Assembly (NCBI GenBank): GCA_028753945.1
Contig: JAPNXP010000001.1
Coordinates: 17,226,501-17,290,500 of the forward strand
DNA: 64,000 nucleotides
Reading direction: 5' to 3'
Source of the DNA: Hexactinellida sp. DTS-2022
Taxonomy: Eukaryota > Porifera > Hexactinellida
The notes beneath the pieces were generated by a model. The model searched no databases. It was not told where the DNA came from and saw only the letters and a list, made by a program, of their open reading frames with translations. Positions 11,722-23,872 of this stretch are shown one piece after another. Both the position numbers and the translations under genes were made by a program. Every line of letters begins with the position of its first letter. Positions within the stretch are counted from its first letter, which is position 1.

Positions 11722-12130
11722 AGCTGCTCGTCCGCGCTACGCGCGTTCTTACAACTTGCACTCGGGCCTGTGGCCCTCGCTTGTATTCATGGCAAATACC
11801 TTTTCAAATGTAATGCCAGTTGTATTTAAATACTGTGGAATGTAACGGAAATTTAACGAAAATTATACATCCCTTTCCTTACGTCAATTTTTTGCCATTT
11901 TGGAATAAAAACTACGATCTGTGACATGCGTAATCCTTCTCCCCTCGAAAGCGTTTCGTAACGTTCGAAAGCCTCATACGCAGGTTAATTATATTACGGG
12001 AAATCATTTAGGAATTATAATAGCTGGCCGCTAGCCTATGTACAAATGACCGTGTATAGAGTAACCTTTAGCAGATTCTACTATACAGTATGTAGGTAGC
12101 AGATCCCAACCTTATTGAGCTGTCCCCCCC
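11722..12130. mobile_element. Triloop-hairpin repeat family 2 (rolling-circle-like), copy 1
   Basis: Begins with GC-rich palindromes (CGCGCTACGCGCG, then GGGCCTGTGGCCC), followed by an AT-rich body ending near TGTAGGTAGCAGA. Related copies occur at 44090-44480, inverted at 35150-35505 and 39470-39662, and as fragments at 12144-12240 and 45890-46110. The short-loop GC-rich hairpins resemble 3' ends of DINE-1/Helentron-type elements; the class assignment is inference. Confidence 0.55.
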
Positions 12131-12580
12131 TAAGCAGTATATTTAAGCTGATCGACCTCGCTACGCACGTTCTCACAACTTATTCTCGAGCCTTCGGCCC
12201 TCGCGTGAATTTACAACAATTTGATTCATTAATTAGATTAGACAAATTTGTTACTTCAGAAAGATAGTAAACAGCTCAAACTTTTAGACTAAATCATAAT
12301 AATATATGCTCATGATTCTCGGTAAATTAATACGTTAATTCTTCCTAAAAAGTCATTGATACGAAAATTATTCTTAACTGACAAATATATCTTTTTCGGG
12401 TTTATGAGTAGCAAATCTTTCGATCAGTGTTCATTATTGTCATGCATATTTTAAATAGATTTAAGTAGCTTTCGAAAAGTAATAATATTGTAAAAATGCC
12501 AGAGAATTCCTGAATGCATGAATATTATCAGCTTTGTGGTACAGACCTAAGGATATAATTATGCGTTGGTTATAAAAATC

Positions 12581-12710
12581 AAAAAAATCCAAAATTGCAG
12601 CTGTGCCGACGCATGTTCCTTTGGTGGCACTATATTTTGTTGGTTGTTTATTTATAGTGCCTCCAAAAGAACATGCTGTCGGCGCAGGCTGCAATTTTGG
12701 ATTTTTTTTT
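12581..12710. repeat. Snap-back hairpin, array copy 1
   Basis: Two arms of about 50 bp, beginning AATCCAAAATTGCAGC and ending with its complement GCTGCAATTTTGGATT, enclose a loop of about 20 bp. Inner arm motifs are GTGCCGAC and ATGTTCC. Few mismatches. Confidence 0.85.
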
Positions 12711-14008
12711 CGCCATGTCATCATCACTATGAAGGTGTTAAATTAATTCAAAAAGGTGTTACAGAAGGCATCGACCCTTAGAGTGGTGGAAGTTTCCATT
12801 TAGTTCATAAAATTTTAGAGATATTCAAGTTTGAGTAGAATATAATAGCTGATGACTCAGCATTTTTTATGTGTGTGTTGGGTCATCACCCAACATCAAC
12901 TAACCCATTTTAAATATCGAATTAACAAAATTGTAAAAATACATTTTTTTGACGATGTCATAATCACCTCAAGGTGTCAAGACCCACTTGTATAGGTGGT
13001 ACCTGGCATAAGGACCAATTGATAAATTGAAAGTTTGTTTCTATCTTGTATCATCTCTGAGATTAATGAAATTTATCTAATTAGTATAAATATTTAATTT
13101 ATTTATTTATTATTTAACACCATTATTATATACAGCAAAATAAATTAAGTTCAATTATTTGCAATTATTATTAATTTAAATTGAATTTCACTATAATATT
13201 TGAATTCCACGCACTCGATAACCCCAATAATCTATTTGGAACCGTCTATAAGTTAAATACAAAATGAATTAATTATAATTAATTAAGTCAGTCATTAATT
13301 GTGCAAGAATATTCTCGCCGAAATAAATATAATCACTTAATCTGTCGTTGTTGTGGAATGTAAAATCTTAACGGTTCTATCATAAACCATCTTTAGTTTA
13401 ATGCCATTCATTCATTATGTATTGATAATAAATTATATTATTAGTTATTTATTTTAGCAATGTTATCCATGGTTGGTTGAGTTGAGTCAACAAATTCCTT
13501 ATATTAGATTATTTAATTTAATCAATTGTATAGTAATACTAAAATTAAATAGAAGCCAGCTGGAATTTATAAGTTAAATCAATATAATTATCGCAAGTTG
13601 AATCACTAGAGTAGTTTTAACAAGTTAAATCAATATAATTATTACAAGTTGAAACAATAGAATTAGATTTAACACTTTACTGAAATTGAAGTGTCAGTAA
13701 ACAAAGAAATTTCAACCCCCATTTATGGCAGAAATTGACCCCTTTATTGAAAAATTTCTTCTCCCATCAGACGCAGAATTTTATGGCGAATCCAAATGTG
13801 AAATAAAATTTTGGGGTTTAGTAAAACATTTTTTGAGTTATGGACCAGACAAATTTTGAAAGGTGTTAAAGATGTGTCAAAAATTTGTTAATACAAAATC
13901 GTAACCCCAGGTGCAAATTAGACGTCAACTCCGAATCTACATGCCAAGTTTCAGCCCTCTATGTATACAGGTGTGGCCAGGGCACCTGCTACGGAGAAAT
14001 AATAATAA

Positions 14009-14136
14009 TAAAATCCAAAATTGCAGCCTGTGCCGACGCATGTTCCTTTGGTGACACTATATTTTGGTGGTGGTTTATTGATAGTGCCTCCAAAGGAACA
14101 TGCTGTCGGCACTAGCTGCAATTTTGGATTTTTTTT
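14009..14136. repeat. Snap-back hairpin, array copy 2
   Basis: Same arms as copy 1, preceded by an AAT microsatellite tract. Confidence 0.85.
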
Positions 14137-15430
14137 CGCCTAGTCATCATCACTATGAAGGTGTTAAATTATTTCAGAAAGGTGCTTCAGTATGCAACGA
14201 CCCTTAGAGTGGTGGAAGTTTCTATTTAGCTCACTTCATTTGAGAGATATTCAAGTTTCAGTAGAATATAATCTGTGATGACTCAGCATTTTTAAAGTGC
14301 GTGTTGGGTATTCACCCAACTCCAACCAACCCATGCGAATTATTTAATTCACAAAATTGTAAAAATACATTTTTTGACGATGTCATCATCACCTCAAGGT
14401 GTCAAGACCCACTTGTATAGGTGGTACCTGGCATAAGGACCAATTGATAAATTGAAAGTTTGTTTCTATCTTGTATCATCTCTGAGATTAATGAAATTTA
14501 CCTAATTAGTATAAATATTTAATTATTAAATTAATAATTTAACACCATTATTATGTACAGCAAAATAAATAAAGTTCAATTATTTGCACTTATTATTAAT
14601 TTAAATCGAATTTCACTATCATATTTGAATTCAGCGCACTCGATAACCCCAATAATCCAATTGGAAAATTCTATAAGTTAAATACAAAAGGAATTAATTA
14701 TAATAAATTACGTCAGTACATTAATTGTGCAAAAAGAATATTCTCGCCGAAATAAATATAATCACTTAATCTGTCGTTGTTGTGGAATGTAAAATCTTAA
14801 CGGTTCTATCATAAACCATCTTTAGTTTAATGCCATTCATTCATTACTTATTGATAATATATTAAATTATTAGTTATTTATTTTAGCAATGTTATCCACG
14901 GTGAGTTGAGTAAAGTCAACAAATTCCTTATATAAATTAATTTAATTTAATCCATTGTATAGTAATGCTACAATTAAATAGAAGCCAGCTGGAATTTATA
15001 AGTTGAATCAATATAATTATCGCAAGTTGAATCACTAGAGTAGGATTTAACAAGTTAAATCAATATATAATTATTACAAGTTGAAACAATAGAATTAGAT
15101 TTAACACTTTACTGAAATTGAAGTGTGAGTAAACAAAGAAATTTCAACCCCCATTTATGGCAGAAATTGATCCCTTTATTGAAAGGTTTCTTCTCCCATC
15201 AGACGCAGAATTTTATGGTGAATCCAAATATAAAATAAAATGTGGGGGTTTAGTAAAACAATTTTTGAGTTATGGACCAGACAAATTTTGAAAGGTGTTA
15301 AAGATGTGTAAAATATTTGTTAATCAAAAATCGTAACCCCAGGTGCAAATTAAACGGTCCTATCGCACCTACATGCCAAGTTTTAGCCCATCAACTCTAA
15401 AGCTCTGGCCAGGGCACCGTCTACGGAGAA

Positions 15431-15563
15431 AAAAAAAAAAATCCCAAATTGCAGCTGTGCCGACGCATGTTCCTTCGGTGGCACTATATTTTGTTGGTGG
15501 TTTATTGATAGTGCCTCCAAAGGAACATGCTGTCGGGCGCAGGCTGCAATTTTGGATTTTTTT
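15431..15563. repeat. Snap-back hairpin, array copy 3
   Basis: Same arms, preceded by a run of A. The unit after it is shorter than in copies 1 and 2. Confidence 0.85.
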
Positions 15564-16305
15564 CGCCAAGTCATCAACGCCCAAGGTGTGAAGAACCATT
15601 TGTTAAGTGGTCGGAGTCACAAGGAACGATTGTTGAATTTGAAGTTTGTTTCTATCATAAACCATCTAGAGTTTAATGCCATTCATTCATTATGTATTGA
15701 TAATAAATTATATTATTAGTTATATATTTTAGCAATGTTATCCACGGTGATTTGAGTTTAGTCAACAATTTCCTTATATTATTATATTATATTTAATCCA
15801 TTGTATAGTAATACTAGAATTAAATAGAAGCCAGCTGGAATTTATAAGTTGAATCAATTTAATTATCGCAAGTTGAAACAATAGTGAAAGATTTAACAAG
15901 TTAAATCAATATAATTATTACAAGTTGAAACAATGGAATTAGATTTCACAGTTTTATTGAAATTGAAGTGTTGAGTAAACAAAGGAATTTCAACCCCCAT
16001 TTATGGCAGAAATTAAACCAATTTTAAAAAATTTTCTTCTCCCATCAGACGCAGAATTTTAGGGTGAATCCAAATATGAAATAAAATTTGGGGGTTTATT
16101 AAAACATATTTTGAGCTATGGGCCAGACAAATTTTGAAAGGTGTCAAAGATGTGTCAAAAATTGGGTAATCAAAAATCGTAACCCCAAGTGCAAATTAGA
16201 CGGTCCCTCCGCAACTACATGCCAAGTTTCTGCCCTAAATGTATACAGGTGTGGCCAGGGCACCTGCTACGGAGAAATAAAAATAAAAAAAATAAAAATA
16301 AAGGC

Positions 16306-16350
16306 AGTAAGATTAGAACTGGGCCACTATACTATAGTATAGTCGGCACA
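16306..16350. repeat. Palindromic mini-element with CTATACTATAGTATAG core
   Basis: The 16-bp perfect palindrome is flanked by GGGCCA on one side and GTCGGCACAGT on the other. Here it directly abuts hairpin copy 4. See the triple copy at 21845-22028. Confidence 0.75.
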
Positions 16351-16352
16351 GT

Positions 16353-16481
16353 AAAAAAATCCAAAATTGCAGCCTGTGCCGACGCATGTTCCTAGGTGGC
16401 ACTATATTTTGTTGGTGGTTTATTGATAGTGCCTCCAATGGAACATGCTGTCGGCACAGACTGCAATTTTGGATTTTTTTT
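16353..16481. repeat. Snap-back hairpin, array copy 4
   Basis: Same arms; immediately downstream of a palindromic mini-element. Confidence 0.85.
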
Positions 16482-16858
16482 CGCAAAGTCATCATCACTA
16501 TAAAGGTGTTAAATTATTTTTGAAAGGTGTTTCAGAAGGCCACGACCCTTAGAGTGGTGGAAGTTTCCATTTTGCTCACTTCGTTCCAAATATATTCAAG
16601 TTTCAGTAGAATATAATAAGTGATGAGTCAACATTTTTTATGTGCATGTTGGGTGATCACCCAACTCCAACCAACCCATGCGAATTATTTAATTCACAAA
16701 ATTGTAAAAATACATTTTTTTGACGATGTCATCATCAACTCAAGGTGTCAAGATTTACTTGTATAGGTGGTACGTGCCATAAGGACCAATTGATAAATTT
16801 AAAGTTTGTTTCTATCTTATATCATTTCTGAGATTAATGAAATTTAGATAATTAGTAT

Positions 16859-17662
16859 CAGGGTTGCCAATCCAATCCAATCGAGAGAACTTATCGATTA
16901 TCGATTGCTGAATTTTGTATCGATTGGATTATCGATTGGATTGCCCAAAGTTTTCATCGATTGGATAATTATCGACGGATTTTATCGATTATCGATTTTT
17001 TATCGATTTTTTCGATTTTACGAGTAGGGCGAATAATATTAGTATATTTATTTGTTTGGACGAATCAGCATGAAGAACATGACAAAATTATGGCGAATGA
17101 ATTAAACACCTCCATAAAAATGTGAATTCAAAATTTTTGCTGTTTGTTTATACTTCATATACGGTATTGTTTATGTAAATATCCATATTGAAGCATCTAT
17201 AGATGTTATTATGCTGCTCTAAACTTTAAATGTATAAATTCATAATATTGTTGTTCAAATTCTTTTGCCTGGGTTGGGTAGTGTCATATTTCTTACTCAT
17301 GGTGACAAGATAAACAACCCTAAATAAATATTCTATAAATTATAATAATTTATACACAATCGATGGATAATCAATGCATAATTGATGGGAAATCGATAAA
17401 TAATCGACAAATAATCGATAGAAAATCGACAAATAATCGATAGAAAATCGATAAATAATTGATAGAAGATCGACAAATAATCGATAGAAAATCGATAGAA
17501 AATCGATAAATAATCGATAAATAATCGATGATTTTATCGATTATCGATTGGATTGGATTGTCAGATCATATCATCGATTGGATTGGTTATCGATATCGAT
17601 TGCCAAAATTTACATCGATTGGATTGGATTATCGATTGGATTGGATTGGATTGGCAACCCTG
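16859..17662. mobile_element. Non-autonomous hAT element rich in ATCGAT repeats, copy B
   Basis: 804 bp, TIRs CAGGGTTGCCAATCCAATCC and its exact complement, flanked by an exact 8-bp duplication ATTAGTAT (16851-16858, 17663-17670). Most of its length aligns with copy A at 6709-7450, including the unique middle. It sits inside an array unit, so it inserted after that unit existed. Confidence 0.95.
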
Positions 17663-18373
17663 ATTAGTATATATATTTAATTAATCTATTTATAATTTAA
17701 CACCAATATTATGTACATCAAAATAAATTAAGTTCAATTATTTGCAATAATTATTAATCTAAATTGAATTTCACTATCATATTTGAATTCAGCGCACTCG
17801 ATAACCCCAATAATCTATTTGGAACCATCTCTATACGTTAAACACAGAGCGAATTAATTAGAATTAAATATGTCATGTATCCATTGTTCAAGAATATTCT
17901 AAGCAGAAATAAATATAATCACATAATCTGTCGTTGTTATGGAATGTAGAATCTTAGTTTTCAATTGGAAAATAGAAGCCTACTCGATCTCACAAGTTGA
18001 ATCAATATAATAATAACGATTGAAACAATAGAATTAGATTTAACACTTTCAATTGAACTGAAGTGTTAGTAAACAAAGGAAAGTTGCAACTCAATTGTGG
18101 CACAAACTAAGTACAATTTGAAAATTCGTGCACTGTGAAAAGGTGTAGAATTTAATTCTCTATCGAATGCATATAAATTTAATTTTCGGGTACTATTTAT
18201 TGTTCCTGTTTCAATATTAAACAGGTGCAAAAATGTGTCCAAAAAAATGTAATAAAAAATCGTGACCCCAGGTGCACATCTGTAACCCATGAGACACCCA
18301 TCCAAAAAATTAGGGCTCTTAGTTAATAAAACTCTGTTCTGTGGAGTGGCTACGGATAAATAATAATAATAAT

Positions 18374-18502
18374 AAAAAAATCCAAAATTGCAGCCTGTGC
18401 CGACGCATGTTCCTTTGGTGGCACTATATTTTGGTGTGGTTTATTGATAGTGCCTCCTATGGAACATGCTGTCGGCACAGGCTGCAATTTTGGATTTTTT
18501 TT
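18374..18502. repeat. Snap-back hairpin, array copy 5
   Basis: The best preserved copy: both arms carry the full GCAGCCTGTGCCGAC / GTCGGCACAGGCTGC pairing. Confidence 0.87.
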
Positions 18503-19599
18503 CCGCCATGTCATCATCACTACGAAGGTGTTAAATTATTTCAGAAAGGTGTTTCAAAAGGCAACGACCCTTAGTGAGTTGTAAATTTCTTTTATGCTCA
18601 CTTCATTTCAAAGATATTCAAGTTTCAGTAGAATATAATAGCTGATGACTCAGCATTTTTTATGTGAGCTCTGGGTCATCACCCAAAACGAACCGACCCA
18701 TTTGAATTATATAATTCACAAAATTGTGAAAACACATTTTTTTTACGATGTCATCATCACCTCAAGGTGTCAAGACCCACTTGTAGAGGTGTTACGTGGC
18801 ATAAGGATCAATTGATAAATTGGAAGTTTGTTTCTATCTTATTTGATTTCTGAGATTTATGATATTTAATTAATTAGTATAAATATTAATTAATATTATT
18901 TATAATTTAACACCAATTTCAATGTCAACTTACAATTAATAAATTAAATTATTTTGTCATGAATAATAAATTAATTATTTTGTTATCAAATTTCAATTAA
19001 GCACTCTCGATAACCCCTAATAAACAAATTATAAGCATCTATATAAGTAATATACTGACTGAATTAATTATAATTAATTACGTCAGTATATTAACAGTCC
19101 AATAATATTCTCGCAGAAGTAAATATAATCATAATCTGTCGTTGTTGTGAAATATATAATCTTTTTTTTCAATTGGAAAATAGAAGCCTACTCGATCTCA
19201 CAAGTTGAATCAATATAATAATAACGAGTTGAAACAATAGAATTAGATTTAACACTTTCAATTGAACTGAAGTGTTAGTAAACAAAGAAATTTCAACCCC
19301 AATTTATGGCATGAATCAAACCTATTAGTAAAAACATTCATCTCCCATCAGATGGAGAATTTTATAGTGAATCCAATGGTGAAATGAAAATTGGGGGTTT
19401 AGTATAACATTCTTTGAGTTATGGACCAGACAAAATTTGAAAGGTGTCAAAAAAAGTCCAAAATTTGTTAAAAAAAATCGTGACCCCAGGTGCACATCTG
19501 TAACCCATGAGACACCTGTCCTGCAAATTTGGGTTGTTAGTTAATTAAACTCTGTTCTGTGGATGAGCTACGGAAGAATAATAATAACTAACCAAAGCA

Positions 19600-19645
19600 C
19601 TAAGATTAGAACTGGGCCACTATACTATAGTATAGTCGGCACAGT
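19600..19645. repeat. Palindromic mini-element
   Basis: Intact CTATACTATAGTATAG core with GTCGGCACAGT on its right, as at 16306. Confidence 0.75.
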
Positions 19646-20252
19646 AATAACTTTAATACAACTATGTATTAGAAATCGATTTATATAGTAGCAGCTATTG
19701 AATCAAATTGAATTATTCATTTACAATACTTTATTGTAACTATGATATCAGAAATTGATTTGTATAGTAATAGCTATTGAATGTAAATTAGTTATTCATA
19801 TATACAAGAATTTTTTATTGTAATTATGATATCAACAATAACTTGAATCGAAATAACACTGAATCAATTGAATTATTCATAAATATAGTTATTCATCGAA
19901 ACCACGAAATAATTGCATAATTGAATATTAATGAATTTACGATTTTAGAAAGTTAAGGGTGAATTGTGGCAACTTTGAGCCTAATTCTCAGGAAAATGAG
20001 GGCGGATTAAAAAAATCGTGAAGAGCTATCAGTTGCAAAATACTTTTCTGATACTAATGATTCGAAATTTTTTCTTGTTATTGCTTTTATTTTCTTATGG
20101 GACAAAAAAAGCTAAAAGTCCCGTTAAAAATTTTCCCAAGTCGAAATTGAAAAATCAGGCCACGAAGTGCACATTAATCAACAACCAGACACCTATCCTG
20201 AAAATCTCAGAGCTCTAGCACTTATGGTTTAGCCTGGAGAGGCGACACGGAG

Positions 20253-20382
20253 AAAAAAAATCCAAAATTGCAGCCTGTGCCGACGCATGTTCCTTTGGTG
20301 GCACTATATTTTGGTCTTGGTCTATTGATAGTGCCTCAAATGGAACATGCTGTCGACACAGGCTGCAATTTTGGATTTTTTT
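20253..20382. repeat. Snap-back hairpin, array copy 6
   Basis: Same arms as the other copies, one inner mismatch (GTCGACAC). Confidence 0.85.
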
Positions 20383-20502
20383 CGCCATGTCATGAACATC
20401 ACATGGTGTTTAGACTCATTTAATAATTTGTACGGGACAAAGGAATTATTGTTGAATTTGAATTTTATTTTTATCTTAAACCATCTTGAGTTTAAGTTTA
20501 TA

Positions 20503-20836
20503 CAGTAGAACTCGGTTAAGACGTACCACCTTGGGAGACAAGAAAAAGTACGTACTAACCGAGTACGTCTTATCCGTATGCATAATCCATAAGTCGAAAT
20601 AATTACTTCTAGTGTACGTACTAACAGAATTAAAATACATACATTTTATTTAATTGGGAATAAAAATTGGTGCGTCTTATCCGAGGTACGTCTTATCCGA
20701 GTACGTATTAACCGAATCATTTATAATGGATCAGATAGGAGGAAAAATCGGTTATTAGAGAACAGTACGTAATTCCCGAGAGTACGTCTTAAGCCGAGTA
20801 CGTACTAAGCGAGTACGTACTAAGCGAGTTCCACTG
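20503..20836. mobile_element. pogo-like MITE with TA duplication and empty-site paralogue
   Basis: 334 bp; ends CAGTAGAACTCGGTTAAGAC and the complement of CAGTGGAACTCGCTTAGTAC, flanked by TA. Internal ACGTACT/AGTACGT motifs repeat many times. The neighbouring repeat near 21019-21045 shows the same flanks joined without the element, confirming the insertion point. Confidence 0.9.
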
Positions 20837-21844
20837 TATTTCCATTATAAATGCGTTTTAGAACCCCCTATCACTCTAATACAATTCGGGCACCAAACAA
20901 GCACACAAACGAATAGTCATAAACTAGAAATTCCATCTCTTTTATCCATTGTTTATATATCAGTTATCGTTTTGAAATTGAAATCAGCATACTTATTACT
21001 TAGAATGACATATGGGATTAAGTTTATATTTCCATTATTAATGCGTTATAAAAACCCCCCCTTATACTCTAATACATTTCGGGCACCAAGCACACACATA
21101 GACAAATATTTATACAAATAGATATTCCATCTCATTAATCCATTGTTTGAATATCAGAAATCGTTCTGAAATTGAATAACTGTTGAGTGAAATTGAATTT
21201 TCATATAGGAGAAAACTTTAATACAACTATGTATTAGAAATCGATTTATATAGTAGCAGCTATTGAATCAAATTGAATTATTCATTTACAATATAATAAC
21301 TTATTGTAACTATGATATCAGAAATAGATTTGTATAGTAATAGCTATTGAATGTAAATTAATTATTCATATATACTAGAATTCTTTATTGTGATTAGAAT
21401 ATCAACAATACCTTGAATCGAAATAACAGTGAATCTAATTGAATTATTCATAAATATAGTTATTCATCGAAACCACGAAATAATTGCATAATTGAATATT
21501 AATGAATTTACGATTTTAGAAAGTTAAGGGTGAATTGTGGCAACTTTGAGCCTAATTCTCAGGAAAATGAGGACGGATTAATAAAATCGTGAAGAGCTAT
21601 CAGTTGCAAAATACTTTTCTGATACTAATGATTCTAAAAATTTTCTTGTTATTGCATTTATTTTCTTGTGGGACAAAAAAAGCTAAAAGTCCCGTTAAAA
21701 ATTTTCCCAAGTCGAAATTGAAAAATCAGGCCACGAAGTGCACATTAATCAACAACCAGACACCTATTCTGAAAATCTCAGAGCTCTAGCACTTATGGTT
21801 TAGCCTGGGGAGGCGACACGGAGAAATATATTAAAAAAAAAAAA

Positions 21845-22028
21845 TCCAAGGCACTAAGACCAATACTGGGCCACTATACTATAGTATAGTCGGCACAGTA
21901 AAAACAAACCAAAGCACTAAGACCAATACTGGGCCACTATACTATAGTATAGTCGGCACAGTAATAACTAACCAAGGCAGTAAGATTAGAACTGGGCCAC
22001 TATACTATAGTATAGTCGGCACAGTAAA
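21845..22028. repeat. Three tandem palindromic mini-elements
   Basis: Three direct copies of about 60 bp, each AAGGCACTAAG/AAGATTAGAACTGGG, then the CTATACTATAGTATAG core, then GTCGGCACAGTAA. They sit just outside the left end of the Ginger element. Confidence 0.85.
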
Positions 22029-22324
22029 AAGAGGCATTGTGAGGTAACCAAAGTAGATTAGCTCTGTTTCGTACTATTATGATTCACTGTATGATCGTGA
22101 TTCATATACGATTATGATTTACTGTATGATCGTGATTCATATACGATTATGATTCACTGTACGATTATGATTCAACCTTTGCTATTATTATAGGTTGTTA
22201 AAACCATACAAAGTTAGACAAATCATGCTCACAATTACTTGTCAACAGGATTTTAGTTCCAGATTCACATATTTGGCTGTACCTTGGTAAGCATATGAGC
22301 TACAAGAATAATTTTGTTCACCAA

Positions 22325-22385
22325 CGTTTTTTACTGTGCCGACTATACTATAGTATAGTGGCCCAGTTCTAATCTTGCTGCCTTG
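22325..22385 (-). repeat. Palindromic mini-element, reverse orientation
   Basis: ACTGTGCCGAC, the CTATACTATAGTATAG core, then GGCCCAGTTCTAATC. Inserted at the inner edge of the left Ginger TIR. Confidence 0.8.
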
Positions 22386-22490
22386 GATTTTTTTTAAAGT
22401 TAGAATTTCATTTTTTAATAATGTGTATTTCCTATAAATTAGTACAGATGTCCCTCTAATAGTCCACCTTGAGGCTTTAGCAAACTGGTG

Positions 22491-22966
22491 GAATCTATAT
22501 AATTAAATCTCGATTGTTGTGAGTTTGTGTGTTTGTCCGGATTGTATAGAAGTGATGGGTGAATAGAAACCGAATTTATAATTGAGATAGTAACTAACTT
22601 CCAAATGTTATAATAGCTAAACAATTGTTATAATAGGTAAACAAGTAGTATGCTGATTACGAATTTCGAATTTATAAATTTATAACATGAATATTTTTGT
22701 TGTTGTTTACAAAAATACGTAAACAAATTAACGAAAATTCAAAATGAACCTCTAAGTTTGCTTTCAACGGGTATTATTGGTAAACAAGTTAAAACTATGG
22801 AAAATGGTAGAAAGGGTGTATAGAAAGGGTTGTATCCACTACCATTTTCCATGATAGCAACAGTGAGGAGTAAGGCCGCATAGCGGCCGTTAACCGTTAG
22901 CTTGAGCGGCGTTAACCGTTAACTTTTAACTTGACCGTCGCAAAGCGACCGAGACCGAAGGGCTCG
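22491..22966 (+). mobile_element. Non-autonomous rolling-circle element (DINE-1/pearl-like Helentron)
   Basis: Starts TCTATATAATTAAATCTCG followed by a TG-rich tract and GTTTGTCCGGAT. Ends with a cluster of short GC-rich hairpins (GGCCGCATAGCGGCC, GTCGCAAAGCGAC) and GACCGAAGGGCTCGT. No TIRs or clear target duplication. Same family as 39665-40165, 57692-59252 and the inverted copies at 56808, 60832, 61660 and 46612. Confidence 0.75.
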
Positions 22967-23278
22967 TATTAGATAAAACAGAGTGTATTGATATTATTTA
23001 ACTCTTTCTAATTAACTTGCATAGCCGCCCATGTTCGTACATTACAGTCCCTTTGTTAAAGGATATTTTATAATTTAGTGAAACATACAGTATTATTAGC
23101 CTTCTTGGAAGTGCTTTTAACTTAATAATTTTTAATACATATTAATTCCATATAATTTTAATAACAATGAATATTGTACTATAGTATTGTTTTGACAAAA
23201 AGTATAGCTGAAAAATATGCTAAAATATTTCTTACATTTAGTTATATAGTAAATAGTAAATACGTACAAAAAAAGAAA

Positions 23279-23872
23279 TTATTCTACTAATACTGCTTCT
23301 TGAAAACTGTCTACATTAGCAAAGTAGGTTTTCGTGGTGCTGTTGATCATTTTACACACTGGTGCATAATGAGAGTCAAAATTAGAGATGTATATAGAGT
23401 TGATCGCATTCGTTCTTGAATTATCTGATGATCTAATTCGCGACCATCTTACCTCAAAAGTATCACCTGTACCTGTTTGATTGTAGCGATTAGCTACATA
23501 GACATCGCATTCTAATATTGCTGAAATAGCCATTAATTCCACATCGCCTCCCCATTCGCCTTCCAATGACATGTTGCTCTTTCTTAGGTGTTGTGCTGGA
23601 GTTTTCGAATGAACTTGAACAACATACCAACCCATAGTTTTTCTCCCTTGAGTAATTATATAGCGGCAAATTTCCCCCCTCAACTTAACGTGGTATTCCT
23701 CACTTCCACTAATAACCTTAGAAATACATCTGAATAAGCAGTTCCCATCACCAACGATGTCATCGCACAGTCTTGGTTTAAAATCTTCTAGTTTTTCCCC
23801 ATTTAAGCTGAGTGCTGTTCAATATTCGCGATGAATGGAATTTCCAATATAACGCATTTGTTCTTCAGCCAT
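23279..23872 (-). pseudogene. OTU-type cysteine protease domain of the Ginger element
   Basis: From an ATG at 23872 the frame runs 17 codons to an in-frame TGA (23821-23819), then stays open to 23279. The catalytic Cys motif GDGNCLFRC and the C-terminal His motif (FDSHYAPV), with WGGDVELMAIS between, identify an OTU fold. OTU proteases cleave ubiquitin chains. In Ginger elements such domains occur beside the integrase. The TGA replaces a codon in an otherwise well kept domain, so decay is recent or the stop is a sequence error. Confidence 0.8.

Larger units (their letters stand above)
19647..21806. repeat. Direct duplication, period about 1.57 kb
   Basis: 19647-20225 and 21215-21806 are nearly identical. 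Both contain the same 66-codon open frame with a non-ATG start and a hydrophobic first half. Because this frame lies wholly in the repeat and lacks a start codon, I do not call it a gene. Confidence 0.8.
11120..21840. repeat. Clustered array of 1-2 kb repeat units, each with a snap-back hairpin
   Basis: The same blocks recur in the same order about six times: a hairpin, a CATCATCACTATGAAGGTGTT block, a CACTCGATAACCCCAATAAT block, an AAACAAAGAAATTTCAACCC block, a GTGGCCAGGGCACCTGCTAC block, an A-rich or AAT-repeat tract, then the next hairpin. Hairpin starts lie at 12581, 14009, 15431, 16353, 18374 and 20253. Spacing is about 1.43, 1.42, 0.92, 1.2 (after removing a hAT insertion) and 1.9 kb. 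A further partial unit lies at 49940-50200. No long open frame is conserved between units, so this looks like a non-coding tandem or satellite-like expansion of a transposon. Confidence 0.8.

Noticed and set aside
20018..21789. Two near-identical 66-codon open frames with a hydrophobic start
   Set aside because: They start at GTG, lie inside a duplicated repeat, and show no family resemblance.
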